A DNA stretch of 64,000 nucleotides, taken from NCBI RefSeq assembly GCF_002009175.1, contig NZ_CP018047.1:5518001-5582000 (forward strand), written 5' to 3'. Positions 1 through 9,201 of this stretch are shown here, piece by piece; position 1 is the first letter of the stretch; each line of letters starts with the position of its first letter. Below the pieces are notes generated by a model. It saw only the letters and a list, made by a program, of their open reading frames with translations, was not told the DNA's origin and made no database searches. The translations under genes and the position numbers were made by a program. Source of the stretch: Streptomyces niveus (GTDB taxonomy: Bacteria; Actinomycetota; Actinomycetes; Streptomycetales; Streptomycetaceae).

Positions 1-3000
1 CCGCCCCGCCGCGTGCCCGGCGCCGTGCGACCCGTAAGGTCGCCGCTCCCGCCGAGACGGTCGCCGAACCGGTCGTCGAGCCCGTGGTCGAGCCCGCCGC
101 TCCCGCGGCCGTCGCCGCCCCGGAGTCCGCCGAGCCGGTGGCCGAGGAGGCCGCGCCGCCGCGTGCGCGCCGTCGTGCCACCCGTAAGGTCGCCGCCCCC
201 GCCGAGAGTGTGCCGGAGCCGGTCGCCGAGACCGCTCCCGAGCCCGTCGCCGAGCCGGTGGCCGAGGAGGCCGCGCCGCCGCGGGCCCGCCGCCGCGCGA
301 CCCGGAAGGTGACCGCGCCGGCCGCCGCCCCCGCCGCCGAGGCGGACGAAGAGACCACGCAGGGCGAGACGCTGCCCGCGAACACCGTCACGCAGATCAC
401 CGCCGACGAGGAGCGGGTCGAGGCCGCCGAGAAGGCCGCGACCCGTGGCCGCGGGCGCCGCAAGGCCGGCGGATCGCCGGAGCCCACCGCCGAGCCGGCG
501 CCCGAGCCGAAGGCCGAGTCGAAGTCCGAACCCAGGAGCAGGAAGGCCGAGCAGCGCAACGGCTCCGGCCCCGCCGCCGCGAAGGACAGCGAGACGGAGG
601 CGCCCGAGCGGTCGCGCCGCCGCGCCAACCGGCCCGCCGTGGCCGTCTTCCAGGCACCCGTCTTCGCCGAGCCGATGTTCCAGACCCCGGAGACGGCCGC
701 CGCGATGGCCGCCGCCGGTGACGTCGAGGACGAGGACGAGGACGATCTCGACATCGAGGACGAGACGACGGCAGAGCCCGCGCCCGCCCCCGAGCCTTCG
801 GGCCGCCGCCGTCGCCGTCGCCGCGGTGAGGCCGCCGAAGCGGCCGAGCCCGCGCAGGCCCCCGCCGCTGAGCGGGACGCCGACGACGAGTCCGACACCG
901 AGCAGTCCGCCGAGGGCGACGAGTCCGATTCGGACGAGTCCGACGACTTCGACCGTCCCTCGCGCCGCCGCCGCAGGGGCGGCCGTCGCCGTCGCCGCGG
1001 CGAGTCCGCCGACGCCGACGAGCAGTCGGACGAGCAGTCCGAGGACGCGCCCGAGGAGCGGACCCGGGAGCGCGGCAGGAAGCAGGTGTCGCAGGAAGGT
1101 GCCGACGGCGACGGCGACGCCGCTGTCGAGGGCGACTCCGACGAGCAGGACGACGACGACTCCGCCGGCCAGTCGGGCGGTGGGAGCAGCAGCAGCCGTC
1201 GGCGCCGCCGCAGGCGTCGTCGCAGCGGTGACGGCGGCTCCGACACCGAGAACAACGGCGTGGACGACCCGGAGCGTACGGTCGTCAAGGTCCGCGAGCC
1301 GCGTGAACGCCGTGCGAAGGAGACCGAGCCCGGCACCGGCGCGGACGAGGTCCAGTCCATCAAGGGCTCGACCCGTCTCGAAGCGAAGAAGCAGCGCCGC
1401 CGTGAGGGGCGCGAGCAGGGCCGCCGCCGTGTGCCGATCATCACCGAGGCGGAGTTCCTGGCGCGCCGCGAGGCCGTCGAGCGTGTGATGGTCGTCCGCC
1501 AGAGCGGCGAGCGCACCCAGATCGGCGTTCTCGAGGACGACGTGCTCGTCGAGCACTACGTCAACAAGGAGCAGGCCACCAGCTACGTCGGCAACGTCTA
1601 CCTGGGCAAGGTGCAGAACGTACTGCCGTCCATGGAGGCCGCCTTCGTCGACATCGGCAAGGGACGCAACGCCGTCCTGTACGCCGGTGAGGTCAACTTC
1701 GAGGCGCTGGGCATGGCCAACGGCCCACGCCGTATCGAGACCGCGCTCAAGTCCGGCCAGTCGGTCCTCGTCCAGGTGACGAAGGACCCGATCGGCCACA
1801 AGGGCGCGCGCCTCACCAGCCAGGTCTCGCTCCCCGGCCGTTACCTCGTGTACGTTCCCGAGGGCTCGATGACCGGCATCAGCCGCAAGCTCCCGGACAC
1901 CGAGCGGGCCCGGCTGAAGACCATCCTGAAGAAGATCGTCCCCGAGGACGCGGGCGTCATCGTCCGTACGGCCGCCGAGGGCGCGAGCGAGGACGAGCTG
2001 CGCCGCGATGTCGAGCGCCTCCAGTCGCAGTGGGAGGACATCCAGAAGAAGGCGAAGAGCGGCAACGCCCCGACCCTTCTCTACGGTGAGCCGGACATGA
2101 CCGTCCGGGTCGTGCGCGACATCTTCAACGAGGACTTCACCAAGGTCATCGTCAGCGGTGACGAGGCGTGGCAGACCATCCACGGCTATGTGGCGCACGT
2201 GGCGCCCGACCTGTCCGACCGGCTGAACCGCTGGACGAGCGAGGTCGACGTCTTCGCCTCGTACCGGATCGACGAGCAGCTGATGAAGGCGCTGGACCGC
2301 AAGGTCTGGCTGCCGAGCGGTGGCTCGCTGGTCATCGACAAGACCGAGGCCATGATCGTGGTCGACGTCAACACCGGGAAGTTCACCGGTCAGGGCGGCA
2401 ACCTCGAGGAGACCGTCACCAGGAACAACCTGGAGGCGGCCGAGGAGATCGTGCGTCAGCTGCGGCTGCGCGACCTGGGCGGCATCGTCGTCATCGACTT
2501 CATCGACATGGTCCTCGAATCGAACAGGGACCTGGTGCTGCGGCGGCTGCTGGAGTGCCTGGGCCGGGACCGTACGAAGCATCAGGTCGCCGAAGTGACA
2601 TCGCTGGGCCTGGTCCAGATGACCCGTAAGCGGGTCGGCCAGGGTCTGCTGGAGTCGTTCTCCGAGACCTGTGTCCACTGCAACGGGCGTGGCGTCATCG
2701 TCCACATGGAGCAGCCGACCGGCTCCGGTGGCGGCGGCAACGGCGGCGGTGGCAAGCGCGCGAAGAAGCGCCGCGGTGGGGCCGGCGCGGACCACGACCA
2801 CAGCCATGACCACGACCACGAGACGGCCGAGGGCCCGGCGGAGGCCGAGTCCGAGGCCGAGGTGGCGGCGGAGGTCGCCGCCCCGGTGGCGCTGCCCGCG
2901 CCGGAGTTCGTGCCGGACGAGGAGCTGTACAGCAGCGTCGCGGAGGCCGAGACGGCCGCCCGTGGCGGGCGTTCGCGCCGCCGGGCCTCGCGCAAGGCGT

Positions 3001-3716
3001 CGGCTCCGGCCGGTTCGCCGCGTTCGACGGAGCCCGAGCAGCAGGTGCGATCCGACGAGCAGGCGCAGGTGCCCGTCCCGGTCGCCTCGTCCGTGCCGGT
3101 GGCCGAGCCCGAGGAGATCGTGGAGGAGGCGGCCCCGCAGGGCCGTACCCGCCGCCGGGCCACCCGTAAGGCGTCGGCTCCGGCCGGTTCGCCGAAGGCT
3201 GCCGGGTCGGACGAGGCTGCCGAGCAGGCGGCCGAGGTCGTCGTCGAGCAGTCGGCGGCGCCGGTCGCGGCGGAGCCGGAGGCCGTACCGGCCGAGCCCG
3301 CGGGTGACGCGCCGTCCGGCGACACGCCCGAGGCGGCGCCGCCGCGGACCCGCCGCAGGGCGACCCGTAAGGCGTCGGCCCCGGCCGGTTCGCCGGCGGG
3401 CGCCGAGGAGGCGGCGGTCCTCGTGGTGGACTCGGCGTCCGAGCCGGCGTCGGCCTCCGCGGAATCGGCCGAGGCCGAGGGACACGCCGAGCGGTCCGAG
3501 GGCGACGCGGAGTCTTCCGCCCCGGCCAAGAAGGCGGCTCGAAAGACCGCCAAGAAGGCCCCGGCCAAGAAGGCGGCCACGAAGAAGACGGCCGCCAAGA
3601 AGACCGCCGCGAAGAAGACCACCACCAAGAAGGCGGCCACGAAGTCCGCGGCCAAGAAGACATCGGCGGCCGAGCAGCAGACGGCCCCGGCCGTGTCGGT
3701 CCCCACGGATGGCTGA
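1..3716 (+). CDS. rne: Ribonuclease E/G family protein, 5'-truncated
   Basis: Endoribonuclease for mRNA decay and rRNA/tRNA processing. The frame is open from base 3 and the first visible residues already belong to a repeat that recurs downstream, so the gene starts left of the window. About 1237 residues are visible. Order: an Ala/Pro/Glu/Arg-rich low-complexity N-terminal extension to about base 1430; an S1 domain (GNVYLGKVQNV near base 1590); the catalytic DNase I-like domain with the metal-binding aspartates in VDVNTG (about 2361) and IDFIDM (about 2491); the Zn-link CVHC (about 2669); a His/Asp-rich patch; then a long tail ending in Lys/Ala repeats like those of histone H1-like proteins. 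An Arg-rich ATRK motif is repeated at both ends. The family is certain; the choice between RNase E and G rests on the long extensions, as in Streptomyces RNase E. Confidence 0.95.
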   Translation, partial: APPRARRRATRKVAAPAETVAEPVVEPVVEPAAPAAVAAPESAEPVAEEAAPPRARRRATRKVAAPAESVPEPVAETAPEPVAEPVAEEAAPPRARRRATRKVTAPAAAPAAEADEETTQGETLPANTVTQITADEERVEAAEKAATRGRGRRKAGGSPEPTAEPAPEPKAESKSEPRSRKAEQRNGSGPAAAKDSETEAPERSRRRANRPAVAVFQAPVFAEPMFQTPETAAAMAAAGDVEDEDEDDLDIEDETTAEPAPAPEPSGRRRRRRRGEAAEAAEPAQAPAAERDADDESDTEQSAEGDESDSDESDDFDRPSRRRRRGGRRRRRGESADADEQSDEQSEDAPEERTRERGRKQVSQEGADGDGDAAVEGDSDEQDDDDSAGQSGGGSSSSRRRRRRRRRSGDGGSDTENNGVDDPERTVVKVREPRERRAKETEPGTGADEVQSIKGSTRLEAKKQRRREGREQGRRRVPIITEAEFLARREAVERVMVVRQSGERTQIGVLEDDVLVEHYVNKEQATSYVGNVYLGKVQNVLPSMEAAFVDIGKGRNAVLYAGEVNFEALGMANGPRRIETALKSGQSVLVQVTKDPIGHKGARLTSQVSLPGRYLVYVPEGSMTGISRKLPDTERARLKTILKKIVPEDAGVIVRTAAEGASEDELRRDVERLQSQWEDIQKKAKSGNAPTLLYGEPDMTVRVVRDIFNEDFTKVIVSGDEAWQTIHGYVAHVAPDLSDRLNRWTSEVDVFASYRIDEQLMKALDRKVWLPSGGSLVIDKTEAMIVVDVNTGKFTGQGGNLEETVTRNNLEAAEEIVRQLRLRDLGGIVVIDFIDMVLESNRDLVLRRLLECLGRDRTKHQVAEVTSLGLVQMTRKRVGQGLLESFSETCVHCNGRGVIVHMEQPTGSGGGGNGGGGKRAKKRRGGAGADHDHSHDHDHETAEGPAEAESEAEVAAEVAAPVALPAPEFVPDEELYSSVAEAETAARGGRSRRRASRKASAPAGSPRSTEPEQQVRSDEQAQVPVPVASSVPVAEPEEIVEEAAPQGRTRRRATRKASAPAGSPKAAGSDEAAEQAAEVVVEQSAAPVAAEPEAVPAEPAGDAPSGDTPEAAPPRTRRRATRKASAPAGSPAGAEEAAVLVVDSASEPASASAESAEAEGHAERSEGDAESSAPAKKAARKTAKKAPAKKAATKKTAAKKTAAKKTTTKKAATKSAAKKTSAAEQQTAPAVSVPTDG
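3..325 (+). repeat. N-terminal ATRK coding repeats in the RNase E/G gene
   Basis: Three copies of a unit encoding PPRARRRATRKV followed by APA occur at about 3-50, 150-208 and 267-325, separated by Val/Glu/Pro/Ala linkers. Variants of the same unit recur in the C-terminal tail. They lie outside the catalytic core, in sequence expected to be disordered. Confidence 0.8.
2961..3398 (+). repeat. C-terminal ATRK coding repeats in the RNase E/G gene
   Basis: Three copies encoding (S/T)RRRA(S/T)RKASAPAGSP at about 2961-3020, 3133-3200 and 3331-3398. They share the RRRATRK core with the N-terminal copies but carry the ending KASAPAGSP instead of KV(A/T)APA. Confidence 0.8.
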
Positions 3717-3753
3717 GCTGTTCAGCTGAACGTTTGGTGACAGCCGGTTGAAC

Positions 3754-3800
3754 GGCCCGTGCCCATCACTGGGAATCCAGTGATGGGCACGGGCCTTTTT
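3754..3800 (+). terminator. Intrinsic terminator after the RNase E/G gene
   Basis: A near-perfect hairpin with about 20-bp arms (left arm GGCCCGTGCCCATCACTGG) lies 38 nt after the stop codon and is followed by TTTTTG. It separates the RNase gene from the sugar-gene operon. Confidence 0.9.
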
Positions 3801-4066
3801 GTTTCGGAACTGACGCGATTGACGGTTAACAGGGCCGAAATTCGGTCGGAAATCCCTGATAATGTGACTGCCGGTCCCCGCCGTTGACAGTCTCCGCCCG
3901 GAACCTGCGGTCGGAGACCGGCCCGTCCAGGGACAGCGGTCCCACATTCCTCGGCAGGGCGTCGGCCAAGCGCGCCGTAGGAGTGCACGCGGCCTCGTGA
4001 GACGCCCGCTGCACTCCCGGCCTCTGCCACACAGAGCTTTCGCGGTGTTCAAGGAGGACGACGTCC
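3801..4066 (+). other. Upstream region of the sugar operon
   Basis: No gene seen. Possible promoter parts are a good -10-like GATAAT at 3858-3863 and a perfect -35-like TTGACA at 3884-3889. Neither has a convincing partner at 16-18 bp, so the start of transcription cannot be assigned. A strong ribosome binding site AAGGAGG is at 4051-4057. Confidence 0.4.
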
Positions 4067-5185
4067 ATGTCGAGCAGTGAAGCGCAGCCCATTCCCGCGG
4101 CCCGCCCGGTCATCGGGGAAGAGGAGATCGAGGCCGCGGTACGCGTACTGCGCACCGGCCGGGTCGTTCAGGGCCCCGAGGTGGCCGCGTTCGAAGAAGG
4201 CTTCGCCGAGATCGTCGCCGGCCGCCACTGCGTGGCCGTGAACTCCGGCACCTCGGCGCTCCATCTCCTGCTGCTCGCCCTCGGTATCGGCCCGGGCGAC
4301 GAGGTGATCGTGCCCTCGTTCTCGTTCGCCGCGTCGGCCAACGCCGTCCGCCTCGTCGGCGCCGACGTCGTCTTCGCCGACATCGAGCCCGGCAACTTCG
4401 GTCTCGACCCGGCGGCCGTCGAGGCCGCGATCACCCCGCGCACCGCCGCGATCATGCCGGTGCACCTCTACGGCAACCCGGCGTCGATGGACAAGCTGAT
4501 GCCCATCGCCGACAAGCACAAGCTCGCCGTCGTGGAGGACGCCTGCCAGGCGCACGCCGCGTCGCTGCACGGCACGCCGGTCGGCGCCTTCGGATCCGGC
4601 GGCACCTTCAGCTTCTACCCGACGAAGAACATGCACTCCCTCGAAGGCGGCATGATCTCCACCGGTGACGCCGAGGTCGCCCGCACCCTGCGCCTGCTGC
4701 GCAACCAGGGCATGGAGCAGCGGTACGCGAACGAGATCGTCGGCGCCAACATGCGCCTCACGGACGTGGCCGCCGCCGTCGGCCGGGTGCAGCTCACCAA
4801 GCTCGCCGGCTGGACCGAGCAGCGCCGCGCCAACGCCGCGTACCTGAACGAGCACATCACCGCGCCCGGTGTGGTGACGCCGCCGGTCGCCGAAGGCGCG
4901 TACCACGTCTACCACCAGTACACCGTCCGGATCACCGGTGACCGCGACGCCGCGATGGCGAAGCTCACCGAGGCGGGCGTCGGCAACGCCGTGTACTACC
5001 CGACCCCCATCCACCGGCTGCGGCCGTTCTGGGAGCCGGACCAGAAGGCCGGCCGTAACTGGGACCTGCCGGAGACCGAGCGGGCGGCCGCCGAGGTCGT
5101 CTCGCTCCCGGTGCACCCCTCGCTGTCCGACTCGGACCTGGAGCGAATCGTTTCCGCCGTGAACGAGCTGGGAGAGAACCTGTGA
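4067..5185 (+). CDS. DegT/DnrJ/EryC1/StrS aminotransferase (WbpE-like)
   Basis: PLP-dependent nucleotide-sugar aminotransferase, 372 aa, the usual size for the family. Visible marks are the substrate-binding start PAARPVIGEEE, the segment VEDACQAHAA and the PLP-lysine motif SFYPTKNM. The start has AAGGAGG 10 nt upstream. The stop overlaps the GTG of the next gene by 4 nt (GTGA), so the two are translationally coupled. With the adjacent Gfo/Idh dehydrogenase it forms the pair that installs a 3-amino group on a UDP-2-acetamido uronic acid (WbpB/WbpE type). The exact sugar is inferred from context; the aminotransferase class is clear. Confidence 0.92.
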   Translation: MSSSEAQPIPAARPVIGEEEIEAAVRVLRTGRVVQGPEVAAFEEGFAEIVAGRHCVAVNSGTSALHLLLLALGIGPGDEVIVPSFSFAASANAVRLVGADVVFADIEPGNFGLDPAAVEAAITPRTAAIMPVHLYGNPASMDKLMPIADKHKLAVVEDACQAHAASLHGTPVGAFGSGGTFSFYPTKNMHSLEGGMISTGDAEVARTLRLLRNQGMEQRYANEIVGANMRLTDVAAAVGRVQLTKLAGWTEQRRANAAYLNEHITAPGVVTPPVAEGAYHVYHQYTVRITGDRDAAMAKLTEAGVGNAVYYPTPIHRLRPFWEPDQKAGRNWDLPETERAAAEVVSLPVHPSLSDSDLERIVSAVNELGENL

Positions 5186-6210
5186 CCACCGGGGGACTGC
5201 GCGCCGGCCTGATCGGCCTGGGCTCCATGGGGCGCCACCACGCACGCGTACTGGCCGGCCTCGACGGCGTCACGCTCGTCGGTGTCGTCGACCCGCTCGG
5301 CGACAAGAACGGACTCGCGCAGGGCGCGCCCGTCCTCGCCACCGTCGAGGAACTGCTCGCGATCGGTGTCGACTACGCCGTCATCGCCTGCCCGACCGCA
5401 CTGCACGAGGAAGTCGGCCTCCAGCTCGCCGAGGCCGGGGTCAGCGCGCTCATCGAGAAGCCGCTGGCCGACACCGTCGACGGCGCGCGCCGTCTGGTCG
5501 AGGCCTTCGAATCGCGCGACCTCGTCGCGGGCGTCGGCCACATCGAGCGCTGCAACCCCGCGCTGCGCAGCCTGCGCGCCCGGCTGGAGGCCGGTGAACT
5601 CGGCGACGTGTACCAGGTGGTGACGCGCCGTCAGGGACCGTTCCCGCACCGGATCGCCGATGTCGGCGTGGTCAAGGACCTCGCCACCCACGACATCGAC
5701 CTGACCGGCTGGGTGACCGGCCAGACGTACACCTCGATCTCCGCCCACACGGTCTCCAAGAGCGGCCGCCCGCACGAGGACATGGTGTCCGCCGTGGGCC
5801 GGCTCTCCGACGGCACGATGGTCAACCACCTGGTGAACTGGCTGAGCCCGCTCAAGGAGCGCTTCACCTCGGTCACCGGCGAGCGCGGCTGCTTCATCGC
5901 CGACACGCTGACCGCCGACCTGACCTTCTACTCCAACGCGGCGGTGACCACCGAGTGGGAGGCGCTGCGCGCGTTCCGCGGTGTCGCCGAGGGCGACATG
6001 ATCCGCTACGCCATCCCCAAGCGCGAGCCGCTGCTGGTGGAGCACGAGCTGTTCCGCGACGCCGTACTCGGCGAGTCGCACGACATCTGCACACTGCGGC
6101 AGGGTCTGCGCACGGTGGAGGTGGCGGCGTCCGTTCTGGAATCGGCCGCGAACGGTCGCACGGTGAATCCCCCCACCGAGGGGAACGTCATTCAGGAGAT
6201 GACCAGTTGA
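5182..6210 (+). CDS. Gfo/Idh/MocA-family oxidoreductase (WbpB-like)
   Basis: NAD(P)-dependent sugar dehydrogenase, 342 aa. An N-terminal Rossmann fold (GLIGLGSMGRHHARVL) is followed by the family motif EKPL near residue 93 and the C-terminal substrate domain with HDIDLTGW. GTG start in a 4-nt overlap with the aminotransferase; its own stop overlaps the TTG start of the next gene. Next to a DegT aminotransferase, and with WbpA-, WbpD- and WbpI-like genes nearby, the likely job is oxidising C3 of UDP-GlcNAc-uronic acid before transamination. Other Gfo/Idh reactions cannot be excluded from sequence. Confidence 0.88.
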   Translation: MTTGGLRAGLIGLGSMGRHHARVLAGLDGVTLVGVVDPLGDKNGLAQGAPVLATVEELLAIGVDYAVIACPTALHEEVGLQLAEAGVSALIEKPLADTVDGARRLVEAFESRDLVAGVGHIERCNPALRSLRARLEAGELGDVYQVVTRRQGPFPHRIADVGVVKDLATHDIDLTGWVTGQTYTSISAHTVSKSGRPHEDMVSAVGRLSDGTMVNHLVNWLSPLKERFTSVTGERGCFIADTLTADLTFYSNAAVTTEWEALRAFRGVAEGDMIRYAIPKREPLLVEHELFRDAVLGESHDICTLRQGLRTVEVAASVLESAANGRTVNPPTEGNVIQEMTS

Positions 6211-7838
6211 CCGTTCCCGATGTCAGTGTGGTCGTGGCCGTCTACAACACCATGCCGTATCTGACCGAGTGTCTGAACTCGCTCGTCGGGCAGAGCATCG
6301 GTCTCGGGCGGCTCGAGATCGTAGCTGTGAACGACGGTTCGACGGACGACAGCGGCGCGGAGCTCGACCGGTTCGCCGAGCGCTACCCCGACACGTTCAA
6401 GGTCGTCCACCAGGCGAACTCCGGGGGCCCGGCGGTGCCGAGCAACCGAGCCCTGGAGATCGCCACCGGCCGTTTCGTCTACTTCGTCGGCTCCGACGAC
6501 CATCTCGGCGAAGAGGCACTGGAGCGCATGGTCGCCTGCGCCGACGAGCACGGGTCGGACGTGGTGATCGGCAAGATGGTCGGCACCAACGGCCGCTACG
6601 TCCGGCAGACGATGTACAAGAAGAACGATCCGGACGTCAGTCTGTACGGCTCCGACCTGCCGTTCACCCTCGCCAACACCAAGCTCTTCCGGCGTGAACT
6701 GGTGGAGAGACACAAGCTCCGCTTCCCCGAGGACCTGCCGGTCGGCAGCGACCAGCCGTTCACCATCGAGGCGTGCGTACGGGCCGAGCGGATCTCGGTC
6801 CTCGGTGACTACACGTACTACTACGCGGTCAAGCGCGGCGACGCGAGCAACATCACCTACCGGGCCGATCACCTGACCAGACTGCGCTGCACCAGCCGCA
6901 TCATGCGGCACACGGCCACTCTGATCGAGGCGGGCCCGCAGCGCGACGCCGTCCTCAAGCGGCACTTCACCTGGGAGCTGGCCAAGCTCGTCCAGGACGA
7001 CTTCCCGACGCTCACCCCCACGACGCAGCGCGAGCTCTGCGCCGGGATCGCCGAACTCGCCGACGACTACCTGACGGACGAGCTGCGTGACTCGCTCGAC
7101 GTCAAACGACGGGTACGGATAATGCTGGCCCAGCGTGGCGCTGTGGCCGAACTCACCAAGGCCATCGCCGACGAGACCGAGCACGGCGCGCCGCCGTTCC
7201 TGCTCGACGACGGGCGGGCGTTCGCCGCCTACCCCGGCCTGCGCGACCCGGCTGTCCAACTGCCCGACCGCGGTTACGAGTTGGTGGGGGAGAAGGTTCC
7301 CGGCCGGCTCGCCAACGGCACCCGGCTGATCTCCGCCGGCTGGGAGCGGAGCGGCGACACGCTCTTCGCGGTGTTCACCGTACGGATCGGCGTCACCGGA
7401 GAGACCGACTCCGCCGTGATCCGGCTGGCCCGGACCGCGATGCCGAGCAGCGCGGACAAGGCGGCGGCCCGCCGACTGTCTCCCGGACATGAACTCCCCG
7501 CCCCGGTGGGCGAGTTCACCCGTGTACCGGAGCCCGACGGCGGTGGCGGCACCATCCTGACCGCCCGGATCCCGCTCACGGCGGCCCGGATCAAGGCGGG
7601 CGCCCGGGTCTACGTCGACGTCGCCGGATCGACCTACGAGATCCCGATCCGCACGCGGGGTCTGCCGATGCCGCTGGCCCGCCGGTGGGGCGACGCCGTC
7701 CCTTACCGGGCGTCGGCCAATGTGAATCCCAAGGGGCGACTGGTGATCACCACGGCTCCGCTGTGGGAGCCGACACCGACCTTCCGCGCGCGGGTACGAC
7801 GCTTGCTGCCCCGGTTCAAGAGGAAAGTAATCCGATGA
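6207..7838 (+). CDS. TarS/TarP-like family 2 glycosyltransferase
   Basis: 543 aa from a TTG start that overlaps the preceding stop (TTGA), with AGGAG at 6194-6198, 8 nt upstream. Starts further upstream would lie inside the previous gene. Residues 1-330 are a GT-A domain (VSVVVAVYNTMPYL, VNDGSTDDS, NSGGPAVPSNRAL, GSDDHLG, PVGSDQPF, TYYYAVKR). The order and spacing strongly recall S. aureus TarS/TarP, which add GlcNAc to poly(ribitol phosphate) wall teichoic acid. The first Asp of the DXD motif is Gly here (GSDD). Residues 380-543 form a beta-rich C-terminal domain; the C-terminus is Arg/Lys-rich. It is predicted to act on a cytoplasmic polymer before export. TarS likeness is from remembered motifs, not an alignment. 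Confidence 0.85.
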   Translation: MTVPDVSVVVAVYNTMPYLTECLNSLVGQSIGLGRLEIVAVNDGSTDDSGAELDRFAERYPDTFKVVHQANSGGPAVPSNRALEIATGRFVYFVGSDDHLGEEALERMVACADEHGSDVVIGKMVGTNGRYVRQTMYKKNDPDVSLYGSDLPFTLANTKLFRRELVERHKLRFPEDLPVGSDQPFTIEACVRAERISVLGDYTYYYAVKRGDASNITYRADHLTRLRCTSRIMRHTATLIEAGPQRDAVLKRHFTWELAKLVQDDFPTLTPTTQRELCAGIAELADDYLTDELRDSLDVKRRVRIMLAQRGAVAELTKAIADETEHGAPPFLLDDGRAFAAYPGLRDPAVQLPDRGYELVGEKVPGRLANGTRLISAGWERSGDTLFAVFTVRIGVTGETDSAVIRLARTAMPSSADKAAARRLSPGHELPAPVGEFTRVPEPDGGGGTILTARIPLTAARIKAGARVYVDVAGSTYEIPIRTRGLPMPLARRWGDAVPYRASANVNPKGRLVITTAPLWEPTPTFRARVRRLLPRFKRKVIR

Positions 7839-9118
7839 ATATCTGTGTAGTCGCGCTCGGCAAGATCGGTCTGCCGCTCGCCGTGCAGTTCGCCGCCAAG
7901 GGCCACCGCGTCTTCGGCGCCGACGTCAACGAGAAGGTCGTCGATCTGGTCAACGCCGGTACGGAGCCCTTCCCCGGCGAGCACGACCTCGACGTCAAGC
8001 TCAAGCAGTGCGTCGACGCCGGGCTGCTGACGGCCACGACCGACACCACCGCCGCCGTCGCGCAGTCCGACGCCGTCGTGGTCGTCGTCCCGCTCTTCGT
8101 GGACGCCGAGGGCGTGCCCGACTTCGGCTGGATGGACTCGGCGACGAAGGCGATCGCCAAGGGCCTCAAGCCCGGCACCCTCGTCAGCTACGAGACCACC
8201 CTGCCCGTCGGCACCACCCGCACCCGCTGGGCGCCGATGCTCCAGGAGGGCTCCGGCCTCACCCCCGGCGAGGACTTCCACCTCGTCTTCTCACCCGAAC
8301 GCGTCCTGACCGGCCGGGTCTTCGCCGACCTGCGCCGCTACCCCAAGCTCGTCGGCGGCATCGACGAGGCGTCGGCCAGGCACGGCGTCGACTTCTACGA
8401 GGCCGTGCTCGACTTCGACGTACGCGAGGACCTGCCGCGCGAGAACGGCGTGTGGGACCTCGGCACCGCCGAGGCCTCCGAGCTGGCGAAGCTCGCCGAG
8501 ACCACGTACCGCGACGTCAACATCGGCCTGGCGAACCAGTTCGCGCGCTTCGCCGACCAGAACGACATCGACATCAAGAAGGTCATCGAGGCCTGCAACA
8601 GCCAGCCGTACAGCCACATCCACCAGCCCGGCATCGCCGTCGGCGGCCACTGCATCCCGATCTACCCCCGGATGTACCTGTGGAACGACCCGGCGGCGAC
8701 CGTCGTGCGCTCGGCGCGCGAGGCGAACGCCGCGATGCCCGAGTACGCGGTGGACCTGCTGGCCGCGGCGTACGGCGACCTGACCGGCGTCAACGTGCTC
8801 GTGCTGGGCGCGGCCTACCGCGGCGGCGTGAAGGAGACTGCGTTCTCCGGTGTCTTCCCGACCGTGGAGGCGTTGCGGGCGCGGGGCGCCGTGCCCTACG
8901 TCTCCGACCCGATGTACACCTCGGAGGAGCTGACGGCGCACGGCCTGCCGCCGCACGAGGGCCAGAAGGTCACGGCGGCGGTGCTCCAGGCGGACCACGC
9001 CGAGTACCGCGACCTGAAGCCGGCCGACCTGCCCGACGTCACGGTGCTCGTCGACGGCCGGCGCACCACCGACCCGGAGGCCTGGCGCGGCGTTCGCCGC
9101 GTCGTCATCGGCGGCTGA
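7835..9118 (+). CDS. UDP-N-acetylhexosamine 6-dehydrogenase (WbpA/WecC-like)
   Basis: NAD-dependent four-electron oxidation of the C6 hydroxyl of a UDP-HexNAc to a uronic acid. 427 aa. ATG at 7835 overlaps the preceding stop (ATGA), with AGAGGAAAG upstream. Features: N-terminal Rossmann motif VVALGKIGLPLA, the FSPERV segment, the linker helix with KLAETTYRDVNI, and the catalytic cysteine in GGHCIPIYP, which marks the HexNAc branch rather than UDP-glucose dehydrogenase. It is the expected first step of the diacetamido-uronic acid pathway. GlcNAc versus ManNAc as substrate cannot be settled; a WbpI-type 2-epimerase acting late favours GlcNAc. Confidence 0.92.
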   Translation: MNICVVALGKIGLPLAVQFAAKGHRVFGADVNEKVVDLVNAGTEPFPGEHDLDVKLKQCVDAGLLTATTDTTAAVAQSDAVVVVVPLFVDAEGVPDFGWMDSATKAIAKGLKPGTLVSYETTLPVGTTRTRWAPMLQEGSGLTPGEDFHLVFSPERVLTGRVFADLRRYPKLVGGIDEASARHGVDFYEAVLDFDVREDLPRENGVWDLGTAEASELAKLAETTYRDVNIGLANQFARFADQNDIDIKKVIEACNSQPYSHIHQPGIAVGGHCIPIYPRMYLWNDPAATVVRSAREANAAMPEYAVDLLAAAYGDLTGVNVLVLGAAYRGGVKETAFSGVFPTVEALRARGAVPYVSDPMYTSEELTAHGLPPHEGQKVTAAVLQADHAEYRDLKPADLPDVTVLVDGRRTTDPEAWRGVRRVVIGG

Positions 9119-9201
9119 TTCCCGCACACGCGAAGAGAGACATCGACAACGGCCGTACCTCGCCGTCCGGCGGGTACGGCCTGTTCGCGGAAGGCCACCG
9201 A

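Noticed and set aside
2795..2825. The His/Asp-rich patch of RNase E/G as a metal-sensor domain
   Set aside because: It is only about ten residues inside a disordered tail; composition alone does not support a function.
2582..3706. A 374-codon open frame on the minus strand opposite the RNase E/G tail
   Set aside because: It is a shadow of the repetitive high-GC coding strand; its translation is low-complexity and the plus-strand frame is a clear protein.
3884..3889. TTGACA as a definite promoter of the sugar operon
   Set aside because: No acceptable -10 element lies 16-19 nt downstream, so it was recorded only as a possible part.
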